From Aliishimia sp963678085 (GTDB taxonomy: Bacteria; Pseudomonadota; Alphaproteobacteria; Rhodobacterales; Rhodobacteraceae), in NCBI GenBank assembly GCA_963678085.1, contig OY782680.1, forward strand, positions 1,302,001 to 1,366,000: 64,000 nucleotides of DNA. The letters run 5' to 3'. Below are positions 25,934-33,768 of the stretch, piece after piece; within the stretch, counting starts at the first letter, position 1, and every line of letters begins with the position of its first letter. The notes under the pieces are model-generated. The model did not search any database and was not told where the DNA came from. It saw only the letters and a list, made by a program, of their open reading frames with translations. Made by a program: the position numbers and the translations under genes.

Positions 25934-27829
25934 TTAGGCGGTCGGGCGGCCCCATTTGAAGGACTCCAAATTGCGCGCGGCCACATCGATATCGGTGAAC
26001 ACCCGCAAAACCGTACCATCCGAGGCGGCTTTGGTTGCGGTATCCACCCGCAAATCCAGCCCCGACCACATGCCAATGATCAGATCGGACCAATTGCCAA
26101 AGGCCACCTCACCATCCCCGATTTGCTTGGTGCGCACGCGATTATAGCCGTTCACGATAGCGCCCTTTTCAATATTGAGCGGGCGGCCATCGCTATCGCG
26201 CAGCTTTTTCAGATGGCCCGAGGTGCGCGGGCTGTAAATATAGGCCAGCGCGCCCTCATCGGCATTGCCATCGGCAACGGCGGTTTCCAGATCAATCAGA
26301 TCATCCTCATGCGGGAATTCAGCCCATTCAAGCGCCCCGGCCAGGATCATCTCGCGCAAAGAGGTGGGCGCATCGTCAGAGGCATGGCCCACAAGCGCAG
26401 TTTTATCGAGGCCAAGCGCCATGCCGGTGATGAGATCATTGCGCACCAGCGCCTCGATATCGGGCGAGCTTTGCTGCATCATGCGCCGGGTGATCGGGAT
26501 CGCCATCCCGGCTGAATGCGGCGTCATGCTCACCAGGCCAAACCCGGCTTGACTGTCTTGCGGCGCGCCATCCTCGCCAAACCAATACATGGTGCCGGTG
26601 CCAGTTTGCTTGGGGATATCCACATTGCCCTTGAGGCCTTGCAAGATCCGCACGCCCACGCCCGAAAGCGCCATTTTGTTGCGCAACAGATCAATGAAGG
26701 AGCCCGCGCGATAGTCTTGCGCCACCAGATTGCCGCCCGCCGTGGCATCGCCGGTATTCTGGGCGCGCATAAAGCTGCTTTGCATCAAAACATCGGAGGG
26801 GATGTAAAGCCCGCCGGGATCCGAGCCCAGTTGATCGGCCACCGCGCGCGAGGCCTCGATCTCAAAGGCGGCGCGCTCGCGGGTTTGGGCGCTCGGGTTG
26901 CTCAAAAACCGCACCGCATTGGTGACGGAAAAGGCCTGCACCTCACGTTCACTCAGGCCAATGCGGCTTTGGGCGGCGCGCGTGGCATCCACCTCATCGC
27001 TGGCCATGTGATCCATGACCGCTTCGCGAAACGCGTCCACAGATGTGCCTTTTTGCAGAGCGGCGCGCGTGGCCTCGGCGGGCATATCAAAGCGCGTCGC
27101 GATCTCTTCAATGGCCGCAACACGCGTGCGCTCGGCGCTGAGCGCATCAGCAACGGCGGCATTTGTGTCTGGCTCGGCGCTGCGCGCGGCGGATTTGGGC
27201 GCGGCGGGCGTGGTGGGCGTTGTGGATGATGTGTCGATGTCTTTTGGCATATCTGCCTCCTTCAAAGCATCAGGTTCAGTAACGGGAATTTGCGCCGCCC
27301 CCTCCAAATCAGAGCGCCCGTAACCAACGGAGGCATCTGCCGGAATGGCGACAAAAGAGATTTCGCGCGGAACCCAGCGGGTCACGCGCACAAGCGGCAC
27401 GCCATCTTGCGCGCCATCTTTTTTGGCCTGCGTGACAGCGTAACCAACGCTCACACAGGTCACGTCCCCTGCGCGCACCCGCGCCAAGACGTCTTGAGCT
27501 GCCGGGGTGTCGGAAAAGCGTACCACCGCCCGCCCTTGCCCCGTCTCCAGCCAGGCCCGCTCAATCACGCCAATCTGCGCATCAAGCCGGGCCTCATGAT
27601 CTTTCAGCAAAGGGGCCGCGCCAGAATTGAGAAAGGTGAGATCCACCTCCCCCGACCCGTGCCCAAGCACTTCAAGATAGCTCTCGCCCCGTTCCCAATC
27701 AAAACGCTTGTAAGGCGCTTCGCTGGAAAAGGGGATTTCAATGGTCTTAGACTCAGAAAGAGCGCCATTTGGCGCTCCCTCAAACCTCTCGGCGCGGGTC
27801 GCAAAACCCGGCAATTTTTGTGTGCTCAT
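25934..27829 (-). CDS. Fused prohead protease and major capsid protein
   Basis: A 631-residue protein in one frame. Residues about 1-190 form an HK97-type (S78) prohead protease: a DHEARLDAQIG segment with the catalytic histidine near 78 and VSVGYAV with the serine near 127. A low-complexity Thr/Pro/Ala linker (around 195-225) and a helical scaffold-like delta region follow. The final 330 residues, from about NAVRFLSNPS, form the HK97-fold capsid subunit. The ATG at 27829 overlaps the portal stop (ATGA). Such fusions occur in some phages; the protease would cut itself from the capsid and delta parts during maturation. Confidence 0.85.
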   Translation of the reverse strand: MSTQKLPGFATRAERFEGAPNGALSESKTIEIPFSSEAPYKRFDWERGESYLEVLGHGSGEVDLTFLNSGAAPLLKDHEARLDAQIGVIERAWLETGQGRAVVRFSDTPAAQDVLARVRAGDVTCVSVGYAVTQAKKDGAQDGVPLVRVTRWVPREISFVAIPADASVGYGRSDLEGAAQIPVTEPDALKEADMPKDIDTSSTTPTTPAAPKSAARSAEPDTNAAVADALSAERTRVAAIEEIATRFDMPAEATRAALQKGTSVDAFREAVMDHMASDEVDATRAAQSRIGLSEREVQAFSVTNAVRFLSNPSAQTRERAAFEIEASRAVADQLGSDPGGLYIPSDVLMQSSFMRAQNTGDATAGGNLVAQDYRAGSFIDLLRNKMALSGVGVRILQGLKGNVDIPKQTGTGTMYWFGEDGAPQDSQAGFGLVSMTPHSAGMAIPITRRMMQQSSPDIEALVRNDLITGMALGLDKTALVGHASDDAPTSLREMILAGALEWAEFPHEDDLIDLETAVADGNADEGALAYIYSPRTSGHLKKLRDSDGRPLNIEKGAIVNGYNRVRTKQIGDGEVAFGNWSDLIIGMWSGLDLRVDTATKAASDGTVLRVFTDIDVAARNLESFKWGRPTA

Positions 27830-29322
27830 TTGCTTAGCTCCTGCTCTGTTTCGCCCGGCTCTGTTTTGCTTGGCGCAATCACCTCGCCAGGGCTGAGCTG
27901 GTATTTCTCCAACACCCTTTTTTCCTCGGCCCGCTCGGCGCAAAGATCCTCAAAATCGCGACCCCGTTCGGCCACGATTTCCGTCAAGCTCTTGGTGCCC
28001 AGCGAAACTTCGGTTTGATTGGCAACCGCATCATCTTTGGGATTGACCGAGGCCCAGCCCCGTGGCCGCCAGAGCGGGGCGTTGAATTTATCCAGCTTTT
28101 CCAGCGGCAATCTGAGCTGACCAGACAGGATCGCCATGGGCAGCCAGCGCTCAAAGATGCGCCCATGCAGCCCCTCAAACAGCGCGCGTTGCAACATGCG
28201 CCATTCATCGCGCTCCTCGCCCTTTCCGGCCCGAAGCGAGGAGAAATTGGCCCGGCTCAGATCGGCGGTGAGCGTTTCATAGGCCACGCCCAAACCCGCC
28301 GCTTGGCTGGTATTCATATAGCGCATGAAGGGCTCAATCGCCGCTTCGGGGTAATGGGGCGCATGGGGCACCGCTTTCACGCCAGGGGGCAGCATCGCCA
28401 TGGTGCCCGCCTCAAGATCATCAATGGGCACCTCCGCATCCGGGGCTGCGCGCAGCTGACCGGCCTCATCAGCCTGCTCAAAAAACACCATCTGCGCTGC
28501 GCCATAATTGGCCGCCATCATCGCGGAATCCTGATATTTCTTGCTCATATTCATCAGCCTGAGCGCCGTTGCCGAGCGCGGCACGCCCAAGGCCTGGCCG
28601 ATCTCTTCGGGCACCAGCACTTGGATCATTTGGCGGGCCGGAATGCGCAAGCGGCGGCGGTGAAGCGGGCGATGCCCATCCTCTTGGCCCAGATTCCAAA
28701 AGTGATAGGCCAGCACCTTGCCCGATGCATCAAATTCGATGCCGGATTCGATAAAGGCCCCGCCCGAAAGCGGCTGGGTGAGATCCAAATCGAGCAGATC
28801 AAAGGGCACCGCCTCAATCTGAAAGCCAAAAGCGCCGCGCCCGCGCCCTTCATAAAGGCGCACAAAAGCCCCGCCCTCGCGCGCAATGGCGGTGGCGATC
28901 TGGCATTCAAGCCCCCACCAGGACAGCCGGGCGCAAATGCTCGGGCTGCCCATCTTGCCCCATTTCGCCCAAGCGGCCTCAATCGCTTTATTAGCGCTTG
29001 TATCTTTGCGATCTGGCGCATCGCGCACATCCATTTGCAGCCGGATCCCGTTTGGGCCGATCACATGGCGGCGAAACAGCATTTCATAGGCGCGTGCATA
29101 GTCAAAATTTTGCGCCGCATGGCGTGCATGACCCACCAGCCCGCGAATTTCCCGGCGCAGCTCGGCGCGCGGGGGCGTGGTGAGAAGTGCGTTAAAGCCA
29201 GAGGCTAAGCGATCCGAATAGGCCGCAGCAAAAGAGCGCCGGGCAAGGCGGGGTTCGAGGCGGGGTTCGGGTCGATTAAGAGGCGGATTCGCGGGAGCAC
29301 TGCGCTTAAACGGCCAGATCAT
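27826..29322 (-). CDS. Lambda-type portal protein
   Basis: A 498-residue portal protein of the lambda gpB family. Family landmarks include DYARAYEMLFRRHVIGPNGI near residue 95, ECQIATAIAREGGAFVR around 155 and AGLGVAYETLTADLSRANFS near 350, just before the crown region. It makes the dodecameric ring at one vertex through which DNA passes. It overlaps both the gpW-like gene (4 bases) and the capsid fusion (4 bases), the normal order for lambda-like heads. Confidence 0.9.
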   Translation of the reverse strand: MIWPFKRSAPANPPLNRPEPRLEPRLARRSFAAAYSDRLASGFNALLTTPPRAELRREIRGLVGHARHAAQNFDYARAYEMLFRRHVIGPNGIRLQMDVRDAPDRKDTSANKAIEAAWAKWGKMGSPSICARLSWWGLECQIATAIAREGGAFVRLYEGRGRGAFGFQIEAVPFDLLDLDLTQPLSGGAFIESGIEFDASGKVLAYHFWNLGQEDGHRPLHRRRLRIPARQMIQVLVPEEIGQALGVPRSATALRLMNMSKKYQDSAMMAANYGAAQMVFFEQADEAGQLRAAPDAEVPIDDLEAGTMAMLPPGVKAVPHAPHYPEAAIEPFMRYMNTSQAAGLGVAYETLTADLSRANFSSLRAGKGEERDEWRMLQRALFEGLHGRIFERWLPMAILSGQLRLPLEKLDKFNAPLWRPRGWASVNPKDDAVANQTEVSLGTKSLTEIVAERGRDFEDLCAERAEEKRVLEKYQLSPGEVIAPSKTEPGETEQELSK

Positions 29323-29546
29323 GGGCGCACCCGGCGCATGTGAAAGGGCGCGGCACTGGGATTTTCCTCCGCCGCTACTTCACGGCGATAAATCGCGCGC
29401 AGGCGCAGCAAATCGGGGATGGGCGTGCGTGACAAGCTGCGCCCCTCAATCGTGTAGCTTTCCGTGTCTTTGCTGGCCCGCCCCTCGAGCGCCGCCTCAA
29501 TCGCGTTCAGCATGCGCCGGGCATGGGTGGTTTCGGTGTCGGCCAT
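29319..29546 (-). CDS. gpW-like head-tail joining protein
   Basis: A 75-residue protein. The shape of the sequence (RMLNAIEAALEGRASKDTES, then a short beta hairpin and RTPIPDLLRLRAIYRREVA) is that of lambda gpW, which sits between portal and tail. An AGGAGG ribosome site precedes the ATG. As in lambda the gene lies between terminase and portal, here separated from terminase by ssb and a tiny gene. Confidence 0.82.
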   Translation of the reverse strand: MADTETTHARRMLNAIEAALEGRASKDTESYTIEGRSLSRTPIPDLLRLRAIYRREVAAEENPSAAPFHMRRVRP

Positions 29547-29558
29547 GTAAGCCTCCTA

Positions 29559-29627
29559 TTATTTGCGCGAGAACAGCGACATGTACAGGAGCAGAAAGAT
29601 AAATATTTCAACAGGTTGCAGTTCCAT
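29559..29627 (-). CDS. 22-residue membrane peptide between ssb and gpW
   Basis: A short frame MELQPVEIFIFLLLYMSLFS plus two residues, a single hydrophobic helix with a charged end. Its ATG overlaps the ssb stop (TGATG), and the gpW ribosome site begins just past its own stop, so it is placed as a translated gene in a tightly packed operon. No homologue comes to mind. It could be a real small membrane protein or only a coupling device. Confidence 0.45.
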   Translation of the reverse strand: MELQPVEIFIFLLLYMSLFSRK

Positions 29628-30082
29628 CAAAATGGGATCTCATCATCAATTTCAGGACCGGCAGGCGGGTTTGAGCTGCCTGTGTCTGGTGCGCTTGATT
29701 TGACCGGGGAATTAGCTGGCGCATTGCTGGAGTTGCCCGAGCCCAGCAGGATCAGCTTGCCCTCATAGCCGGTCACAATCACCTTTGTTGTGTAGCGATC
29801 TTGGCCCGATTTATCGGTCCATTTTTCGGTTTTCAGCCGCCCCGAGACATAAAGCTTGGAGCCTTTACAGAGGTATTTTTCCGCAATCCCCGCCAGCCCA
29901 TCGGCCAGAATGGCAATGCGGTGCCACTCGGTTTCCTCGCGCATCTCACCGCTGTTGCGATCCTTCCATTTGCGCGAGGTTGCCAGGCTCAAATTGGCGA
30001 TCTTGCCGCCGTTTTGAAAGCTCTTCATTTCAGGATCAGCGCCAAGATGGCCAATCAGGTTCACTTCGTTCAGGGACGACAT
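29627..30082 (-). CDS. ssb: Single-stranded DNA-binding protein
   Basis: A 151-residue SSB. The OB-fold covers residues 1-105 (NEVNLIGHLGADPEMKSF, WHRIAILADG, GSKLYVSGRLKTEKW), followed by a flexible Ser/Asn/Pro linker and the acidic tip DDEIPF that recruits partner proteins. The ATG at 30082 fits the family; the longer frame to 30121 overlaps the end of the terminase gene. Its place between large terminase and gpW is unusual, since phage ssb genes normally sit with replication genes. Confidence 0.9.
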   Translation of the reverse strand: MSSLNEVNLIGHLGADPEMKSFQNGGKIANLSLATSRKWKDRNSGEMREETEWHRIAILADGLAGIAEKYLCKGSKLYVSGRLKTEKWTDKSGQDRYTTKVIVTGYEGKLILLGSGNSSNAPANSPVKSSAPDTGSSNPPAGPEIDDEIPF

Positions 30083-30111
30083 GCGTAACTCCTCATGTTC
30101 AAGGGGGGGGG

Positions 30112-32214
30112 TTAACCCCAAGTTTTCTTGGATTTCTTGACCGCCCAGCCCTTTGTGACTTTCGGGGCGGGCTTCGTGGCCTCAGCGATTTCTGCCTCTG
30201 GCGCGCGGGCCATGAGATTTTGCGGCCCGCCCTCAGCCCAAAGCGGCGGGCGCTGCCAATTGATCGCCTCGGCCTCCAGCACAATCGCCAAAGAGAGCGC
30301 GTAAACCGACAAATCCAGCGCCTCATTGCGCTGCACGCCAGGGCGTTTTTGCCAGCCCTTTTCGCCGCGCCGCTCGGCGGCATATTCCTCAAAGACCTCG
30401 GGCGGCGCAAAGCGGGGCAGATGCAATTTGCGCACCCCATCTTCATCGCGCAAAAGGCTGGCGGCGATCTCATCTTTCAGCCGATCCGTGCCCGCGCGAA
30501 TGATTGGCACATCGCGCGCCACATGGGCCTTGCCGCGATGGGCGGTTTCGGGGCGGCGCAGCTCGGCGCGCTTCACCTCTTCGCCGCCCTTGCCGCGCAC
30601 CAGATAAAACCGATTGCGATGCAGCAGCCGGGCAGAGCGGTAAAACGCATAGGCATTTGGCGTGACCCCTGCCTCGCCCCCCGCATCGCACACCACCGCC
30701 AAGATCTTGAGCTGGTGATCACCTCCCGCAACGGGATAGGATTTTTCGGCCAGATCAAACAGCGCCGCCCAATCCTCGCCATAGCGCGCCGGATTGATCG
30801 CCCGCCCGGCAGCATTTGGCGCACTTGCGGGCGGGTTCACAATGTCAAAGCGATCAATCAACACCCGCTCAAGCCCCGGCAGCCAAGCCTCAACCTGCAC
30901 CACAAAACGCCCCTTTTGCACATCCACAGCGGCGGTGAGAAAGGCGGTCTCGCTCGGCGCGATCTGCCAAGCGTGATCGGTGGCCGCGCTGCGCAGGGCC
31001 GCTTCGCTGAGCCCAGAGGCGGTCGAGGCGGCGCGCGGCAGATAGGGCAATCCGATTTCAGTATTGGTCACGGCTTTCAAATTCCCCTCACTTGCGGTGC
31101 GTTCAAACTCCGCTTCGGCCTCTAGATACCGGCTCACAATGCGCGACCAGGGGGCGAGCGCCGCCGCCGGGCCAGGCAGCCAATAAGAGGCGGTGGCAGT
31201 CGCACGTTTCAAATCCATCAGCGGCAGGAGCGCGCCGCCCTCATCTTCATGCAGCCAAAGCGCGCTCAGGTTCATTTCTGCGCGGTGCTTGGGCTCAATC
31301 ACGCCCCCGCAATGAGGGCAGGCCATGTAAGCTTGCGCGCCCCGCTCAGAGGCGCTGCCGGTCTCGGGATACTGCAGGCGATCAAAACGCGGCTCGAATT
31401 TTTCGCGGCAATCCGGGCAGGTCCAATAGAGTCGCCCCCGCGTGCCTTGGTTGTAAATCGCCACAATCCCATCACAAGGCGGGGCCTCATGGGCGGTTTT
31501 GGGTTGCCAGCTTTCATCCAGGATCGGATGGCGCGGGCTGCTTTCAATGATCGTCATGCCGCGTGAGCCCGCCGATTCCGTGCGTTTGCGCATCAAGGAA
31601 AACGGGCTGCCCTCGCCCATGCCCTCGGAATTGGCTCCGATATCTTGCTTGAACTTGTCATAATCGGTGCCGATCACCAGATCGATAGAGCGCTGCGCCA
31701 GCTTATCGCCCACCGGCCAATCGACGGTGAGGCGCGTGCCGCCGCGAAAGCGTTTGGTGAAAATATTATCCGCGCCTTTGCCCGCCGCCACTTTGGCGCG
31801 CAGCTCGGGGCTGTTTTGAATGAGCGGGTCCAGCGCGCCTTCGGACCATTCTTGCGCCGCGCCTTTTGTCGGGCTGAACACGGCCACAACGCGGGGCTGC
31901 GCCAGGATCGCATGCACCAGCGGATTGATCACCAGCCCTTCGGATTTGGAGGATCGCGCCGGACCAACAAAGGCAATGGAGTCAAAGCGGCGCGACGTCA
32001 CCACATCCATGGGCTCGCTCATATAGGGGGCCACATCGGCGCGCCAGGGCACCCATTGCCCGCCCGATTTGATCGCCCGGCGCGGTGCAACCTCAGACAC
32101 GCGCACCCGCGCCAAGGGTTGCAAAGCAGGCAACGCCTCGCGGATCGCGTCCTCAGCGCGGGCAAAGGGGGGCAGCGGCTCTACATCAAAAAGCGCCTCC
32201 GGTTGGTTGATCAT
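30112..32214 (-). CDS. Terminase large subunit, lambda gpA family
   Basis: A 700-residue packaging motor subunit. The ATPase part shows a deviant Walker A, GPARSSKSE, at residues 84-92 and the pattern VVAVFSPTKGAAQEWSE; a zinc-ribbon-like CPDCREKF...CPHCGG region follows near 275-315. The nuclease domain begins around AAVDVQKGRFVVQVEAW (about residue 430). It cuts concatemers at cos-type sites in lambda relatives. It overlaps the small subunit gene by 29 bases. Length is normal for gpA-like proteins. Confidence 0.92.
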   Translation of the reverse strand: MINQPEALFDVEPLPPFARAEDAIREALPALQPLARVRVSEVAPRRAIKSGGQWVPWRADVAPYMSEPMDVVTSRRFDSIAFVGPARSSKSEGLVINPLVHAILAQPRVVAVFSPTKGAAQEWSEGALDPLIQNSPELRAKVAAGKGADNIFTKRFRGGTRLTVDWPVGDKLAQRSIDLVIGTDYDKFKQDIGANSEGMGEGSPFSLMRKRTESAGSRGMTIIESSPRHPILDESWQPKTAHEAPPCDGIVAIYNQGTRGRLYWTCPDCREKFEPRFDRLQYPETGSASERGAQAYMACPHCGGVIEPKHRAEMNLSALWLHEDEGGALLPLMDLKRATATASYWLPGPAAALAPWSRIVSRYLEAEAEFERTASEGNLKAVTNTEIGLPYLPRAASTASGLSEAALRSAATDHAWQIAPSETAFLTAAVDVQKGRFVVQVEAWLPGLERVLIDRFDIVNPPASAPNAAGRAINPARYGEDWAALFDLAEKSYPVAGGDHQLKILAVVCDAGGEAGVTPNAYAFYRSARLLHRNRFYLVRGKGGEEVKRAELRRPETAHRGKAHVARDVPIIRAGTDRLKDEIAASLLRDEDGVRKLHLPRFAPPEVFEEYAAERRGEKGWQKRPGVQRNEALDLSVYALSLAIVLEAEAINWQRPPLWAEGGPQNLMARAPEAEIAEATKPAPKVTKGWAVKKSKKTWG

Positions 32215-32824
32215 CTAAAATCTCCCCCGCAAGGCGCGCCGCCTGAGCCAAAGCATCATCGCAAGCCGCTTCGATTTTCTCTAAATCCCGCCCCTGCGCC
32301 CCAAGTTCGCGCGCCAGCCGATCTGGCAGCGCATCCAAGGCATCGCGAATGGCGGAAAACACATCTTCAAAAGCAGTAATGATATCATCGCGCCGGATTA
32401 GCTCACCGCGCTGGCGGGCCGCATTGGTGCGCTGCAATTCCAGCTCAATGAGCTTGCGTTGATCGGCCAACGAGAGCTTGCCATTCTGGGCCTGCGCGCT
32501 CTCACCGCCCAAAAGCGCCATTTGCAATTGCTGCACCGCGCGATCCGCAGCGGCCCGGTTTGAGTGATCTTGCGCCCGCATGCGCGACACCCAAGCAAAG
32601 GCGAGGCTGAGGCGAAACTGATAAGAGCGCCCATTGGTGCCCGCCTCTTGAGAGGGCAACCCCTTGCGCAGCCAAGCCGAAATTGTGGTCTCGGTGGTAT
32701 CCAGCCCCATGGCCAGCTGCGCTTTGTTCACAATCGCATCGGGCGTGCCCTCGGGCAGCGGATACGCGGCCACCAGTTCAGCCTGCTCGGCGCTCAGCGG
32801 CGGCAAATCGTTTTGATTATCCAT
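32186..32824 (-). CDS. Terminase small subunit, Nu1-like
   Basis: A 212-residue protein. After a polar start (MDNQNDLPPLSAEQAEL), residues 35-60 make a winged-HTH-like segment (NKAQLAMGLDTTETTISAWL) that would read the cos region, followed by a long helical part typical of DUF1441/Nu1-like small terminases. The ATG at 32824 is preferred over the start at 32911, which adds a basic, hydrophobic stretch not expected in the family. It precedes and overlaps the large subunit. Confidence 0.75.
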   Translation of the reverse strand: MDNQNDLPPLSAEQAELVAAYPLPEGTPDAIVNKAQLAMGLDTTETTISAWLRKGLPSQEAGTNGRSYQFRLSLAFAWVSRMRAQDHSNRAAADRAVQQLQMALLGGESAQAQNGKLSLADQRKLIELELQRTNAARQRGELIRRDDIITAFEDVFSAIRDALDALPDRLARELGAQGRDLEKIEAACDDALAQAARLAGEILDDQPTGGAF

Positions 32825-32933
32825 CAAATCCCCCCACCGCAACCACAACCCAAAAACCAAGCTGCGGAAAAAATGAAAAACGCACATCAAACGTGAGCGC
32901 GAATAACCCACGTGGCTTAAGGGCGAAAAGAAC

Positions 32934-33542
32934 CTAAGCTCCTGTTTTCATGGCCTTTGTGAGCGCCGAAAAGAAAGCCTGCGGCATCAAGGCCAGGCTG
33001 GTTTTCTGCCCTCCATCCATAAATCCAAGCCGCTTGCGATAAAGCGCGCGGGTCTCATAACTCACCAAAAGCCGCAGCTTTGAGCGCCCCGCCTTGCCCG
33101 CGCCGCGCCGATAAATCCCCGCCGCGCGCCCGCCCTTGGGGCGACCTGAGAACACATTGGGCTTGGCAAGATTGCGCTGCACAGAACCGCGCGGCATGTT
33201 GCCAAATTTATTCAGCCGCTGACCAACCGGCACCAGGATCGCCTTGCCCTTGGGCCGCCGGGTGCCACCCGTTTCCGCCCATTGCAGATACTCGGCCTGA
33301 ATATCTTTAGCAAAGATCGCACCCTGCAACTTGCGCTTAGAGGCCCGCCGGATCGCAAAGGCGCGCATTGTAAACGCGGTGGGCCGGTCCAAAACCCGGC
33401 GCAGACGTTTCTCTGTGTTACGCTTGATCTTGCCCAAAACCTCGTTCACCGCCAAGGCCGCAGCAAAAGGCAATTGCCTGCGCGCCGCATCGGAAAGCGA
33501 GCGCTCAACCTCCCTAACGTTGTGGCGAAAATCCAAATGCAT
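32934..33542 (-). CDS. Phage minor tail / head-completion protein (gpZ-like)
   Basis: A 202-residue basic protein. It begins MHLDFRHNVREVERSLSDAA, followed by the segment RRQLPFAAALAVNEVLG and the motif RRVLDRPTAFTMRAFAIRRA, which I associate with tail-completion or minor tail proteins of gpZ type. Such genes normally sit between the portal/capsid and tail tube genes. Here it lies upstream of the small terminase, next to the antisense cargo gene, so it has been moved. A GGGGGG tract precedes the ATG. Confidence in the exact role is low. Confidence 0.5.
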   Translation of the reverse strand: MHLDFRHNVREVERSLSDAARRQLPFAAALAVNEVLGKIKRNTEKRLRRVLDRPTAFTMRAFAIRRASKRKLQGAIFAKDIQAEYLQWAETGGTRRPKGKAILVPVGQRLNKFGNMPRGSVQRNLAKPNVFSGRPKGGRAAGIYRRGAGKAGRSKLRLLVSYETRALYRKRLGFMDGGQKTSLALMPQAFFSALTKAMKTGA

Positions 33543-33768
33543 GAGCCCCCCAAGCGGTGCGGTGATGTGAATTGTGAAAGAGAAATACTCAGCCCCAAGC
33601 GACCCTTGCCGCTCTGGGACTCCTGAGTTGATGCGGCGCTTATAGCACAGCTCACCCATATGTTGCGCCAATTCCCCAACAGGCGCGCGTTGCGTCGCGC
33701 AAAAGTGCCATCAGAGAAAAACCGATTTGGGCAACAAAACCGGCCAACACTGAAAATCTGGCCCTGAC

